Notes under the pieces: generated by a model
The model's input: only the letters and a program-made list of their open reading frames with translations
The model's database searches: none
Told to the model about the DNA's origin: nothing
Translations under genes and position numbers: made by a program
Assembly (NCBI GenBank): GCA_018697195.1
Contig: CM031857.1
Coordinates: 66,923,053-66,987,052, forward strand
DNA: 64,000 nucleotides
Origin: Certhia americana
Taxonomy: Eukaryota > Chordata > Aves > Passeriformes > Certhiidae
Direction: 5' to 3'
Shown here: positions 13,001-28,000 of the stretch, in pieces
Layout of the letters: each line of letters opens with the position of its first letter
Position numbering within the stretch: the stretch's first letter is position 1

Positions 13001-16000
13001 TACACCTTTATCAAAAATATTGATAAAAAAAATCAGCCTTTGAAAATCAAAACTGGTGTTAATACTGAGAGAGTCAAAAATCACAAATAGGAACATCTCA
13101 GAAAAAAAAAAAAAGCTGAAATACTGGCGTACATCAGTGTGTTTACTTAGATACACTTCTTGTTCATAAGTCTGATCAGGAATATTTTTAACATGGATTG
13201 AAGTTGGCAGCCTCTAAAAACACTACCACAGCTTGATTTCTTCTTTAACTCAAAACATAACTGCAAACTGTAGTCTGTAAACTTGTTTCATGTGCCTGGA
13301 GAACTATAATCTTGCTTGGAATGCATGAAGTTAGACTTTGATCACAGTAACAGTCGTTAACATTGGCAAGAGCTAAGTAGAATCAATGCATTCTGTTCCC
13401 AACTGCTATAAAACTTGAACTTTCAAGGATCTCTGGTTCCCTGGGGCATTACAATTTATTGTTAGAGAAGAAACATAAAGAGCTTCCCTTTTGCTCCTGC
13501 CAAGAGCATATGGCGGGATTTCTTTTCTTAAATCACCCATATTCCTTGATGTTTCTTCTGAATAATCCATAGTCTTCTAATGAAATATTTGCATCTTGAG
13601 AGACTATAAGATCAATTATGTAACTGTTTCATATCTGATTTTTAACTTAGCATTAGAGAACAACCATATAATCTCTCCTGTAAAAATGGTGAAGTTGCCT
13701 AAAAATATTAGCTATGGCTTTTTATCCCTTTACAATCTACAAAGTAATAGTGTAAAAAAAGAGCTTACTAGAATCATGTGAAATGTTTTGGAAATTGTGC
13801 TTGGTTAGTCTGTGACTCATTGCATTGCCATGTTATCTAATGTGTTAGTGTTTGAGACATGCATTAATCTGATTTCTATACTGAACAAATTGCTAAAAAG
13901 GTATTAATACAGTAGAATTGTTGTTCTGGATCTTACGCTTAACCATAAAATCTGCATGAAGGAGTTCTGATTCCTAGGATGAAACATAGAGGATATTCGC
14001 ACCCATAAAGCCACCCATGGATTTAAATAATAAGCTTGTAAGACATGAATAATGCAAGTGAAAAAATGTTCCTACAGTTTTGCATCCAACATCTCTACCA
14101 ATCAACTGCCATAAGTTTGTTTGGGTTTTTTGGGGGGGTTTTTTTGGTTGGTTTTTTTTTTTTCTTTTGCATCTCTCCAATCCATAATGCTTTCTGTGCT
14201 GTTCTTGCACTATCTGTAAGAGACAGCAAGCAACAGGGTATAGCCATGTGTTACAGGTGATGGCTGAGTTCACTGTCAGCCTCTTGCCCTTAGGCAGAAG
14301 ACAAAATGATTTGGCTCTCTCTTTTATATTTATTTTTCTTTATCAAACCACTAATTTGGAAGGAGAAAATGAAAAGAATTTACAGTTCTTAAGACTTGCA
14401 ACATTTTGCCAATATTGCTGAAGCTAGATGGTGGGCTAAAACTACTCAGAGAATTGATGTTGCATCAACTGACTTTGATCAAGGAAGGACTCCAAAAATA
14501 CAGTATTTGTTGTGCAACAATGCTGTTCAATTTATTTCAGAAAAAAAATCTTGTGAAGGAAAAACTATATGAAAAAAAAATCTAGTTAATTTAGCTTTTG
14601 CAGAGCTCCCTAACCTTTGAAATTTTCTTTTTTTTTTCTGTGATTCTACTTTTTTTGATCACAGAAGTCACCATTGTGATAATCTAGCTTGACTTTTGCC
14701 TAACATAGACCATAGAACTTAAAATTAAGTCTTCAGGGAAAGATAAATTACCACTAATTTTGGAAAGATATTTTTGGGGTGCTCTGATCTCACCATTTTT
14801 CTTGCCTTTACCTGTATGTCTAGCAACGTAATATTCTTGGGATATTGTCCATTCTTAATCATGAGTTAAATTTGCATGAGAATACTGTAAATATTCTTTT
14901 AACAGCTGCTGAAGGACTAACTAAACTGACTGGTGCAGGTGTTGATCTGCTAGCAGATGTAGCTTAGTTTGGTCTGTAATCTGTCTTAATACATATTGAC
15001 ATTGATAATTGTAAAGTTGGCAAAACAAGTAGGTCTGTGAGGACTGGAGTTTTTGAATCTTAACTTCACAAGAATTTGCATGTTGGTCAGGCTTTTGTTG
15101 CAGGTAAGGAATATCTAGTAAAGAGCAAGCTTTTTCTTGTAGTCGAAATACAGTGTCTCTAGTTCATGTGAATTCTGTGGTGTATTGTTGGAGATGAGCT
15201 CATGAAGCATCTTCTGCTTCTGGAATTCTTCCTTTGTCAGACTCCTCCCCTCTGTCTGGCTGCTTATCTTTTTATAAAAACTTGAATGAACTTAATGTCT
15301 CTCAAGATTTCACCACCACCACCACCAACATAGGCTTGAAATGCTGTTGAGAAATTTAAAACCCATGTGAAGGAAAGAGGAGGAGGAGGATTTTTTTCAG
15401 ACAGTGTGATATATAGATTTAATTTGCATGTAAAAAACCCAGTAATGATAATGACTAAGGAAGAAGAACACTTAGTTTTACCTGTAATATAAACCCTTTA
15501 AAATATTGTGTTTAATTCAATAATGAACAATTATTTAAGAAAAACAAAGCTTCAAAAGGTGGTGGGGAAAAGTGATTGATAGATACTAAGTACACCTTCT
15601 CCAAGAATAATCTTGAAGTTGTAATAACACTCATATTGCCCGCTTGGCTGGAAAAGTTGTACATTTTATTGTTGCTTCAATCTTCTCCCATCTTTGCTCC
15701 AGGGATTACTGTATGGGAACTATACAATGAAAAGCATGTTGGGAGGAGTCTCTGCAAACTTATGGAACGATGCAACTGAGCAGATGTAGAACATGTGCCA
15801 GGGCCTCTGATCCCAGGCTTGTGCCTGTGAAACAAAGACCAGGACTGAAAGTATGCTATCTCCTTCTGTTTCCCAAGTTTCCAGACACGTTGTTATGCAG
15901 TAATGCTCATTTTCTCTCTGTCCCAGTGTAGCTGGTGTTTCTTTCTACAATGACACAACCTCAAAACAGAGGAAAGAAGAAAAGCCCCTGTCCTAGCACA

Positions 16001-19000
16001 GGTTGTGAGCTAATAGGCAGGGAAGCTTCCAAAGAGGAAGGTAGCGTGGGCTTGAACTTTCCACTGCGAGGATGCTCTGAACCAGAGTTTCCAGATAGAT
16101 GAATTTTTGTAGCCACTAGCAAGTTAATCAATAATACTCTAATACAATATCTCTTCTTAGAAATGGTCATGCAGTAGCAGATACTGCTTTTTCCTGTCAG
16201 GTCTTCAGTGCATTACACGTGGACTGAAATAATTTGCTGGATTGTGTTTCACAAACAAAATGAGCAAACAGATCCCTGTTTCTAGAACCTGACAGGTTTG
16301 GGTGTGAACCAAACCATGAGCTCCTCAGCACTATCAAACTTAGGCACTTTTAGGTATGTGCAAAAGCACAGCTCTTGGTGCCTGACAGTCTTTGTATGTG
16401 ATTCCTTTTAGATTTTAGATTTTAGTAACAGCTGTATATAGGAGTGAGTTTTGGATTGGGGCAGATGGTAATTGCCGGAATATTTTCTGGACCTACTCCA
16501 TGAAGCTTTTAACTTCTTTTTCATGTATTATTTTTGTATTTCAGACAAAACTTGATGTCCTTACTGTTTTATATGACAATAACATTCAATTCTATTTCAG
16601 GGCTTTTGTTTTACCACTTCAGATATTTGACCTGTTATAACTTTCAGCACAGGAATGTGATCCTGTGATCTTTTCTTCTTGTGAAGTTAGACTAATTCTC
16701 TCTTTTCTGCAGTTTCTAGCTGTTAATAAATTTTGTTTGAATAGAGTGTCTCAAATTAGGATTTGTCTTTTATATTTCAAATTAAATGTGAAATGTATGA
16801 CTATTCTTTATTTGGAGATGTGTATTTAACATTAATTTCATAGTAATATTGACATGTAATTCTAATTTTTTTTTAATATTCATTTGAAAGCAAGTTCAGT
16901 TCACACAGCTTAATTTGTGCTTATTATTAAAACAATAAAAATGCATGGAATTTTCTGGTTTCTACAACCTTGTTAATTAGCCATAATCCAGAATTAAGTT
17001 TGATTTTCCAGAATTCCTATAAACTGTCTGCTGAAATTCCACTCCTACAGAAGCTAAAAAAGTAAGTTTTCAATGGAGAGGAAGTTTTTCATTCTCTTAG
17101 TTGATCTCACTAGGGGACTCACTAGTACAGGAAATAAAGGATAAAAAGACTCAATGAATGGAAGTAAAAATCAGAAAAAATGCTAACTAGAAATACTAAA
17201 ATATTAGTTGCCCTAAATGACATTCTATGATATAAATTCAGTTTTGAAAAGCTAAAGTATTTGTTGGTCCCGTTACATTCATGGCAAGGGGTATTTTTAA
17301 TATTTTCTCATTATTTTAGTAATATTGGCCATAAAACAAGTAAGTGCAATAAAGAACAATGGTAGAAATTTTATGGTAAAAATGGTAACAAAACTAAAAA
17401 AAAGGCTCTCTTAAAAAATCTTTCAATATTGTGGTCACTCCTGTACTGTTAAACGATTCTTAAATTTGGTATTGTTTAAGATCTTATAGATGGTTTCACA
17501 GTAATCCTACAGGAGTCCTAAAAAAATAGGATTTTTTTCAGAGCAGAAGTATACAGTTTAACAGCTTCCAGCCAATGGAATGCATCAGAGTATCATACTC
17601 TCAGCAAGGCTTTTTTTTAAAACTGTTTCTCACTAAAAAGATACTATAATTCAGATTCTTGGAAGACTTATCAGTGCTGTCTGTTATGATGACAGCAACT
17701 TACAAAATTTTAAAACATGAGAGTGTGTCTTGCCTTTTATCATGAACTGTCTAGTCAGCAAAGCTCTTAAACTGCCTGACAGCAGGTTCCACTCTTAAAG
17801 GTTCCTCCCTCCATTGGTAGGTCTGTGTACTATGAGGAATTCTAGAAGCAGTCTTCTATCAGTCATATTTTGAAATTTTCTTAAGCAAGCTGAGAACAGA
17901 TAGTTTTTAAAGCCATCAGATACATTATCTAAACATAAAATGTCTAATTTCAGGTCAGTTCTTAAGTGAAGAATATGAAAAAACCTAGTCAGTAGTACAG
18001 ATAAACTGTAATAGCCATTTAAGCTCTTGTAAGCCTTTCTGTCTTGTAAAAGTATTGTCATTGCTTAATTCCTTTTTTTATTCATGGAGTTCCATTTTTG
18101 GATTGGAGGTTTTCTAGTTTTGTCCTTTTTTGTAAGGAGCTGCTGAAGTGTAGGGGGTGGATCAGAATGCTTGAAATTAAAGGAAAACAACAAACTGTGA
18201 CAAACCTGTGGAAAACTGTGTTCTCTGGACAGGTTATGAGACTTGGTAACATTCTGTTACCAAGCTCTACAGTTTTTACTGTACTTGGTGCTTGCTCTTC
18301 ATGATGAATTCCTAACCCTCTCTTCCTTCTTTAAGGTCAGCAATATGGGAGCAGAAAGAACCGATTCATTGTCCCACTCTTGATAGGGAAAAAAAAAAAA
18401 AAAGGAGATCTAAGATAAATTGCTTCAAAAATAATAAATAATGCAAAGAAAGTAAATAGTTTTGACTGGCACTACAGTGACTTATTTTGACCAATAAGAG
18501 TGATTTTCTTTTTTTTTTTTCAGATAAGATATCTAATGCTTGGTTTTCACAGCCCCTACTGGAGTCATTGCATTGAATGCTTAGTTTGGGATGTATCTTA
18601 ATGAACTGCAGTTTCTTTTCTGTGTGCCCTAACCTGGGCACTTATCTCAGGACAGATAAGTGGGGTGTCAGTGATGAGTTACTGTATTAGCTTGTGGTCT
18701 CTGCAGGGATTGCTTCTAAGATTTGTACTATTAAATAGTCTGTCAGTGACATGGAAGACAATAGCAGAGTGACCAGACTGCAGCCTTCCAGGTACCTGAA
18801 GGGAGGCTGCAAGAGAGCCAGAGGGAGACTGTGCAAGGGCATGTAGTGACAGGACAAAGGGAAGTGGCTTCAAACTGAAAGACAGTGGGCTTAGATTAGA
18901 CATTAGGAAGAGATTCCTTACTGTGAGGATAGTGAGGCAGTGGAAAAGGATGCCCAGAGAAGTTGTGGATGACTCATGCCTGGAAGTATCCAAGACCAGT

Positions 19001-22000
19001 TTGTGCGGGGCTCTGAGCAGCCTGGTGTAATGGAAGGTGTCCCTACCCATGGTGGAAATTGTAACTAGATGATCTTTAAGGTGTACCCTTCCAATCCAAA
19101 CAATTCCATGATTCTGTGATTAAAATACACCCCAAAACCTAGGTGGTGGTAAAAGGTCAAGAGATAGTAAAGAACAAGAAATCAACTGAGGACAATGTGC
19201 ATCACCCATTAGATTAGCTTCAAACAAAGGAGTGTTTTTTCTGAGGTCAAACAAAAGCTGTATGATTAGCATAAACTATTATCTTCATTTCTTGACGGAA
19301 GGCGAGGGGTTCTCTGAAAGGCTCTGGATAATACTGAGAATTTTTTATATATTCCAAGATAATAATGGATGAAATGTTGAAGATGAGCTCCTGGTTTGGC
19401 ATTGTGGCCAGATGAATAATGTAATCTGTTGTTCATGTTATGTCATCATTGAACAGGATTAAAAAGGGTGCATTTTCATTTATTATGAATTTTATTAAAC
19501 TGTATGAATATACTACTTACTGTCTCTGTAGCTATAGACAGGATTGATTAAATTTTTTATTTGTTCTGATTTTTTTCAGTAGTAAAAAAATTGTTAAGCT
19601 GAATGTTTGTTTTTGTTTTATGAGTGTGCTCTGATCCAAGCAAAATTTGAACTTGTTTGGTTCTGTGGCCTGTGTGGGACAGAAGATCAAAACTAAATCA
19701 TCACAATGGTCCTTTCTGATCTTAATATATTTACTATAACTTTGTCAGCTGGAGCTGAGAGTCATTTTTAATACTTCTATGGTCTTTCTTCTAATAGTAA
19801 CAATTTGAATGGTTTAACATAGTCCTACTGCTTCCACGGATACTAAAGGGATCCTGAGTGTTAATGGCAGTACTGCCACTGGCCTGCTATTTTAGAAGAA
19901 TAGGTGAAAAACTTAGGAAGTTGCATACCTCACCACGGTAAGCTTCCCTTTTCCTTTGCTTTCCTTTTATGTTAGACATGGAACATACTCTGGGTTCTGT
20001 TACCATAGTTACTTGATTGATTTTAAATCCCAGAGTAGCACAATCTAGCTTTCCCAAATTGCCAAAAAACTGTTGCTCACAGCTTTTGTAGCTGTAGACA
20101 AAATTGATTCTTCCTCTGTTCTTAACTATTTCTTCCATTAAATGATGCTTCAATCTCCTCCCTCCTCACTTTCCAACACTGTCTCTTGAGTGTTGTCAGA
20201 TGAGTCAATTTGTGTTCATATTGTGAAGTTCCCTGGGTGTGAATAACCTCTAGCTTATCTGACTATAAACCTCAGATTTCAACAACGTCTTTGCTTATTT
20301 GCAGTGTTCTTTCATCTTCTCATTTGAATTCAACACATTCTTGATTATTTTTGTGTGATTTGAGCAGTTAAAGGACAGTATACTCATTAGTGGACACTTT
20401 TGCAGTTGCTGTTTGCTGCAGTTGCAGGGATGCTATTTCCAGTTTAAGTGGGCTAAGTATGTTCTTTTTTAATGTTTATGTAGTCGTCATCGTCCTCGCT
20501 GTCTTCACCACCATGCTCATCGCAGCCTCAGGTTAGCCACAGCAGAACGAAGGCCTCACCATTGTGTCACTCTGCATCCCTCTCCTGGGCCAAACGTAAT
20601 CATGTAGGTCCTGCAAAGGCTCCCAGTCCGTCAGTCCGTCTGCGTCGGTGGCGGCCCTTGATACGCCTTCCATCTGTCGGGCTTCATTCTGTTGTAAGTG
20701 TAGTCCATCTTCAGTCTTTTCTTACTCTGACACCACTGGCCTTCTGCCATGTAGCTTCAGTCTTCAAGGCATCATGTTTTGTTGGGGTCTTTTCTCAACC
20801 ATTCTTAGGATTTCTTTCTTCCTGTTTTTTTTTCCCCTTTCCACCGTCAGACAGCAAAAGTACATCATTCCATGCTTTGCTGTCCAGGTATTTTTGATTC
20901 CATACATATGCCAAATCATTTTCAAAGCATAGAAGAAGTTTGCCTTTCATGAACTGGTGCTTTTTTTATGCCATAGGCTTCACATCCAGCTTCTTCTTTT
21001 CACCTCATCCTCATGATTTTTCATTTGGATCTGCTAAACCAAGGAGCTTCTAATTTTTTGCCACGTGGTATTATTTCTTCTGTGTTTGAGGCCTGGTTTT
21101 AAGTTCTCATATCCTAAACCTAGTCTCCTTTTCTTTCATTAACTCTTGGTTAGTGGTCCCTGGGTATTTCAGTAATGATAAAATGTTTCCTTTAATCCTA
21201 AGGGGCTGGTTTCTTTCTCATTTGACATCTTGTTTCTTCATGTAGTTTGTAGGCAAATATTGTAGTTGAAAGGGAAGATGTTCCAATAAGAAAAGCTTGT
21301 CATCAAATACTTAAACTTTTTTCCTTCTTCTCTCACAGACCACAAATGTATCTTGAAAATTTGGAAAAAAAATTATATGTATAGAGTAGCCAATATTTCT
21401 AAATGGCCTGATGGCCACCAGCAGAAACACTGAACTGAAAGTCTTTTAGTGCTATTTCATCCTGCTTTTAAGGAGTGATCACACTTCTAGTGTATAGGTG
21501 AATAGAAAAATGAATCTTGGTATGTAGAAGTTAATGGTCCTAAATGCAAAACTGGGACATTGATTTTGTTTTTATCATTCTTTGATACTGATCACATTTC
21601 ACCTGTGTTCGTGGAAATTCTTCTTTGAGATATGTGGATTTTTTACAGAGGTGAAATAACTACTCTGATTGTAGTCCAAATAATTTTCTTTTTCATTTAA
21701 ATGTGTCTTTGCACATGTGGAAATCCTTAATGTTTTACTGCTATTAAAAATTAATATCAAATGCTTCCACTTCTTTATAACTTTTGTATTTTTATCCTGA
21801 TAAATATCTCAAGATGAGGCCTTTTCCCAGACTCCTTTCTCTTCATGTGAATAGTAATTGCTTTTATTAAGTATCTAGCTCTCATGTAATATTCAGAACT
21901 GTGGAACATTCTTGATGTTATCATTTGGAGCTAATTAAATATTTTGGGATCTGAGGAGACAGGAAGTTAAGCACTGACTTAAATTCTTCCCAACTCATGC

Positions 22001-25000
22001 TTCTTACCCCTCATTTGTTTTGCTGACATTGACAAACATCTGACATTTTACCTGGGGATTTTATTGTTTAGCAAACCTTGGAAAATTCTATGTCATATTT
22101 CTGTAATTTGAAACTGGGATCTTGTTTGCTTTTGACTTGGCTTTTTGTTAAGACAAGACTTATTGAAGGAGACTTGAGCTTGAGTGTGCCTGCCTAGAAC
22201 AAAAGCATTAATTGAACATGAGTTTACTTCAGCAGTAAATAAATGATGATCTATCTAAAGATGGACATTACAGCATAACCTGTTGTCATTATAGCAGAAA
22301 ACCAAACTGAGAGTTTTAACTTCAGAAACACAAGGCCTCATCCACTACTAATGAGCATTTGCTTTAAAAATGTTCAGAATATTAGTTTAGCTTTCAATAC
22401 AATTCTACTTGGCAAAACAGAAGCTTGCTACTAAAAAAGTTTTAAAAGTATTATATCTTAATTCCCCTGATTTCTTGTCTTCATCCAGCAGATTAAAATT
22501 GCAAGACCTATACACAGAGATTTATCAGTGAATACTATATAATCTGATATGTATTGATAATTAAGTGTTGTTCTCATCTTAACACTTTCATACAACACGC
22601 TTTACAAGAAAATGAAGAACACACAACCTATTTGTAAATTTGTTTAATATGCAAGAAAGACAGCTTTTTTGGCATTAAAACTGTCTCAGCTGGCTTGGTA
22701 AAATTTGAATGACAAGGTAGTATTTAATGTCCTCTAAACAAGTAGTATTAGTCCAGCTCTGATGTTCTGCTAGGTGTAAAAAGAGGCTGGACTGCTCAGC
22801 ATTGCATGAGGCCAGCGTAATGAGAAATGTATGAGCATTTTAGTACTGCTTTTATTAAGAGATCTATGCTCTTGAATTTAAGGAGGGGGTGGGAACATCC
22901 TGTATATTATGTTTAAAATAGAGTTGAACTTTCTTGTAGTTCTGAGTACATTTTTACTGCTAAAACATTGTTTCAAAATTTCGAGCAAAAATTTTGATGC
23001 TGGGAGACTTTTTCTAGGCTCTTAAATAAAATCACTTTTCGTAGTTGAAAAGTTCCATTGACTTCAATGGTGGTTGACCTTGGCTGAGCACCAGATACCC
23101 ACCAGGCTGCCGTGTCACTCCCCTCCTTTGCAGGCCAGGGCAGGGAGAAAATAAGAGAAATAAATGCGTATGTCAAGATAAAGGCAGTTCAGTAAAGCAA
23201 AAGCTTCACATGAAAACAGGGGAAAACAAAATATATATTCTGTACTTCCCATCAGCAGGGGACATCCAGACACTTCTTGGGAAGCCAGTCTTCAGTATGT
23301 GTAGTGGTTGGCCAGGAAGTATCACAATAATTGATGCCTGCCCCCTTTTCCTCCTCCTTTCTCTTAGCTTTTATTGCTGACCAGACCTCATATGGTACAG
23401 AATATCCCTTTGGTCAATTCGAGTTGGCTGTCCTGGCTGTATCCCTTCTCAGTATCTTTCCCACCTCTATCCTACTGCTGGAAGGGTTGGAGAGAGGGCC
23501 GTGGTGCAGTGCCAGCACTGCTCAGCAGTGACCAAAGCACTGGGGTGTTATCAGCACCTTTCCAGCTATCAGTGCAAAGCTCAGCACTGGGAGGGCTGCT
23601 CTGGGGAAATGAGCTCCATCTCAGCCAGACCCAATACATCTTTTTAGATTAGGTCTCCAGACGAGTTAAGAATGTGTAATAGGAGGAGAAAAAACATTGA
23701 AAATACTGTCCTGAAATGTTCTGTACAAATCTGATAAATTGCAGTAGATGTGGCAAAATTTTAAAATAAGCTAACAGCATGCTTATTTAGTTATGTCCCT
23801 CAATCCTTATCATTTTCTCTTCCAGCTCATCTATTCTTTTAGTGTCTCTGCTTGCCTTAGGTTTTGCTGCCTTTTATATGTCAAACTCACTTCAGTATAT
23901 TTGGTATGAATAGAGATGTCACTGTTTTGTGAGAAAAAGCCAGAAAAAGTGTTGCTAGAAACTTGTGACCATCATTCCAATGGTCTTTGTTTTAGTTGCA
24001 GTCCTTTAACCAAGACCCAAGTGCCTTTCACAGTCCTACACAGGACACTTGCCTAAGCACATCCTGTGCTGCACAATGGAAGTTACAGACATCTAATCTA
24101 CTCAACAGCAATCGCATCACTTTTTTTCCTTTTACTTCAGAATTTATTGAATCTAAACGATACCATTCTTTTTTGGATATGTTTTTCTATGGCTTCTTGT
24201 GAGTAAATTTGTATAGATAAATACCTAAGGTTTTTTCCTTCTGTTAAAAGTGTAGCTGCTTTTGTCATACAATAGGATGTATCTGATTTTTTTTATTCCT
24301 GAAGGTTCTGCAAAATTTTCTCTTCCCTATCAGTCTTCAGTACTCTTCCGTAACTTTGCAGACTCCTGATGCCAGTTTCTTGACTTAACATCAAGTGGTG
24401 GGTTTTTTCTTTCCCAGTCACTACCTGTATTGCAAAGCATTCTACTAAACTGGTTTGTGAGGCTTCTTGCTTTGCTTCTTCCTTTCAAAAGCAAGTATAA
24501 GGGAATAGTAAAAATACTAAACATGTAGAAGAAATTGCCTGAAAACTGTCATGCAACACTAAATCTGTTTTTATAATGTGGTCTTTCATAAATAAATTTT
24601 AAGCAGGATGTGATGCTGTTCAGTGGATCCATGCAAGCGAGACCATTTTTTTTCCCCACTTGTAAATTTGTCCCAGAAATGAAGCTTTTGGGGAAAGAAA
24701 CATTTCCAGTTGCACATAAATTTGACAAACAGTTTTGTCTTGACTTAGCAACATTTGAAGATCAAGGGATTTCAAATGCATGAAAATTGAATACCAATTT
24801 TGGATAATGGTCTACGTGCATTGCAAGATACACTATGCAGGTGATGAAATATACTTTATTAGGCAGGCTGATATGATTGGGCAGTGACATGGGGTGTACC
24901 ATTTAGTTTCTGAAGTTTAGTGCAACAACTAGAAAGACTGGTTTAGTTCATGAGGAGAGGGCAGTATGCAGTGATGAAAGGTAAAACAAAGAATTTTTTA

Positions 25001-28000
25001 GTACAAGAAGGCATTGGAAGGGTTATCATTTTATATTGTAAAAACTTTGGGAAATATAATTTTAATTACAGATTTGAAATATGCTAGTGAAGAGAGGAAG
25101 AAATGTAAAGTTCCGTTTCAATAGCATGAACTAATGGGTATTGACCTGAGACAAGTCAATTCAACTTGATTTCTCATAAAGGTCAGCACTTGCTTAATAT
25201 TCGTTTTGAATGTCCAGGTTAGCAGAGAGGACAGTCAAATCCTCTGAAAAACTGGGACTCTGATATTTTAAGTGCTTTTAATGTGGTATCCAAAATTAGA
25301 AGACAGACAACCTTGCCTTTCTCTTTTGTGTGTGTGACTAAATATTCATGAAGCTATTCTGTCTTATTATCATTGAATGTTACCTTAGTTCCTTGGGAAA
25401 AAAGTTACATTTGAGATACTGTTCTTCATTACTTTGAGCACTGAACTTCTTGTATTTTTCTTTTTAAAATCAGTTTCGAGTCTTCTGGTTTTTATTTTTC
25501 AGCATGTTTTCAGTTTGGAGAAATAAATTGGAAAAATTATGTCTACTGACCCAAATTACCAAATCTTATTTCTTATACTATGATTACAACCATAACATAA
25601 GCTTTATAATCTACTCAGGATGCTGGTATTCATCCTCTTTCTGTCTTTCCTGGATAGAAGTACAAATTTCTTGCACTCAGCAGGACAGCTCATCAGATGA
25701 CTTGTAAAATGAGTCTTGAGTCCCATAGGCTAGTTCCAAATCCTGATTAGACAGTCACATTATTTAGACTCCCATGTCTTTCTCCGTGTGCTTCATATGT
25801 CCATGTGCTCCTTCAAATGTGCTTTTTCCTTCTGCACGCTGACTGGGCTTTTAAGTGAAAAAGTCTAGAGGAACAGATCATCTCAACTCTTGATTCATGT
25901 CTGTGTGACTGTGGTCTTTGATAAGAAAAGTAATCAAGAGAAAATCCTCTGTAGCCATTCTAAGCAATACTACCTCGTGACAAATGTTCAGATAGACTTC
26001 TTAAAGCTGTGCTCTTTGTTCTTTTAAGCATTGACATAGACACTTCATTAGAAACTTGAAAACTTGGCCAAAGGTGTAGCTTTTCGAGGAGGCCACAAAA
26101 GACATCTCCCTGGAGCTGACATTCCCTCTTTTTTCCATTCCTTTGAAATTTAAAATCTTCTGGTTCAAGAGTTAGAATTTCTAGGGCTTCCCAGTGAAAT
26201 GGAAATTTGCCTTACTAGGCTTTTTATGTGGTGTCTTTGTGTGTGCAAGTGTGCTTGCACACATATGGATGTGTTTGGGGTTTTTTCCCTAAGGAGGGGA
26301 GAGGTGGAGGGATTTTGAATCAGATTCATCACATTGGGAAAGATTAATCCACTTGTTTGCTTAAGTTATAAACAACAGATTTTTATAATGCAAAGTTTTA
26401 GGTCATTGTTGCTATTCAGACCCTATTGTTTCTCTGTGCTTATGATTATGCAAATATTTTTCTGTCAAAAATTATTGAAATCCTAATTTTTCAAGAAATG
26501 TAACAGATCAACTTTACTGCTATCTAGATTAGATGAAAAGAAATCTCAATGGAAGGAGACTGCCTACATTAGAACATATGGTAGAAAACTTAATAATGGC
26601 ATGGCACTTTCATTTTCTCCAAGGCTGGAAAATTAAAAATGTAAAAATACATTTCTCACGGTTTATGGCAATAGCACAATGAAAGCATGTTATTTAGATT
26701 AGTCATGTACAAAAACTCAGCAGGATTCTCTAGGAGTCTGTCTCTAAGTAAACTTTATGAAAAGTCAATCATGCTTTTTTTGATGGCTTCCTTATTCATC
26801 TTCTTTCTATATATAGACTCAGCATTCCAAGCATGCCAATGGTGTCTCTCTAGAGAAAGGGTGTTTATTAGAATTTGACAAAGAACATAACACCCAAAAT
26901 GGCCAAAAGGGCAACTATATCTTGTTTCTAAAGGTGGTCAAAATCAACTCCTGAACATCTCAAAGTCCTCTGAAATAGTGATGTACTCTCCTACTTCATG
27001 ACACCTTGAGCCCAGGTAGAGTATGTTCAGATGTAGGCTTTACATTGCTAAGCCACTTCTTTCCTAAAGTGACACTAACTGGCACTTTACAGTTAGTCTT
27101 TCACCTCACCCTGAAACCTCTTAAATCCAGATTTCTTAGTTGATATGTTTTATTGATAAGTGAACAGCTATCAAGTGATACGTCTGTGAAGGGAATTAGG
27201 TGACCATGTGGGATTCAACAAGTGTGCTCAGCCTTGCCTGCCTGCACACTTTTGTAGCACTACAGTTTAGATGTCTGTAAAAAGTTGGGTGATCAATAGC
27301 AATGACAGGGTGCCATTGGATGTTGCCTACTGTCTTGTGCAGTTTTATGGAAACCCGTGCTCCTTTGAAGTTTGCAACTGGGGTAGTCAAGTTCTTGGGG
27401 CTGTTTGGTTTTGTGAATTCTGGGCTCTGTTTGGCCTTCTGTGACACAAAATTATCAAAGGCCATTTCATGGCCTTTCAAAGACTGCTTGAATTTCTGGT
27501 GGAAAGATCCTCTTGCCCCTTTGATGGATGCCTCATCTTCAGTGGCCATAATGCCTTTTCTCCATTTTAGGCTCTCTGAAACAGTGATGAAATAGGGTAT
27601 TTGTGTCTTTCACACTTTTAACTGGTCATGGAGATAAACCTTAGATGAGAGTGAGGGGAAGTTGTGTTTTTTTGGGGTTTTTTTTTTTTTTTTTTTGGTG
27701 GGTTGTGTGGGTTTTTTTGTTTGGTTTTTTGGGGGTTTTTGTGGGGTTTTTTTTTTGTTTTTTGGTTTGGGTTTTTTTGGGGTTATTTGTTTTTTTTTTT
27801 TTGAGGGTTTTTTTTCTTTTTTTCTCATTTTTGAGCTTGCTACACAGAATTTCTGTAAGCTGTTGGCAGTTCCTCCACAGTGCTGTGTTTTTTGGTCTTC
27901 TTGATGTATTTGAAGGACTTGTGGTGACTTCTTGTTCTTCACTCTGTTCTTGTTTGCCAAATTTCTTCAATTTAGATCATCTTTTAAAGTCTTTTCTCTT

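Noticed and set aside
18679..19050. 123-codon minus-strand frame
   Set aside because: It runs antisense through a CR1 3' end and has no gene-like features.
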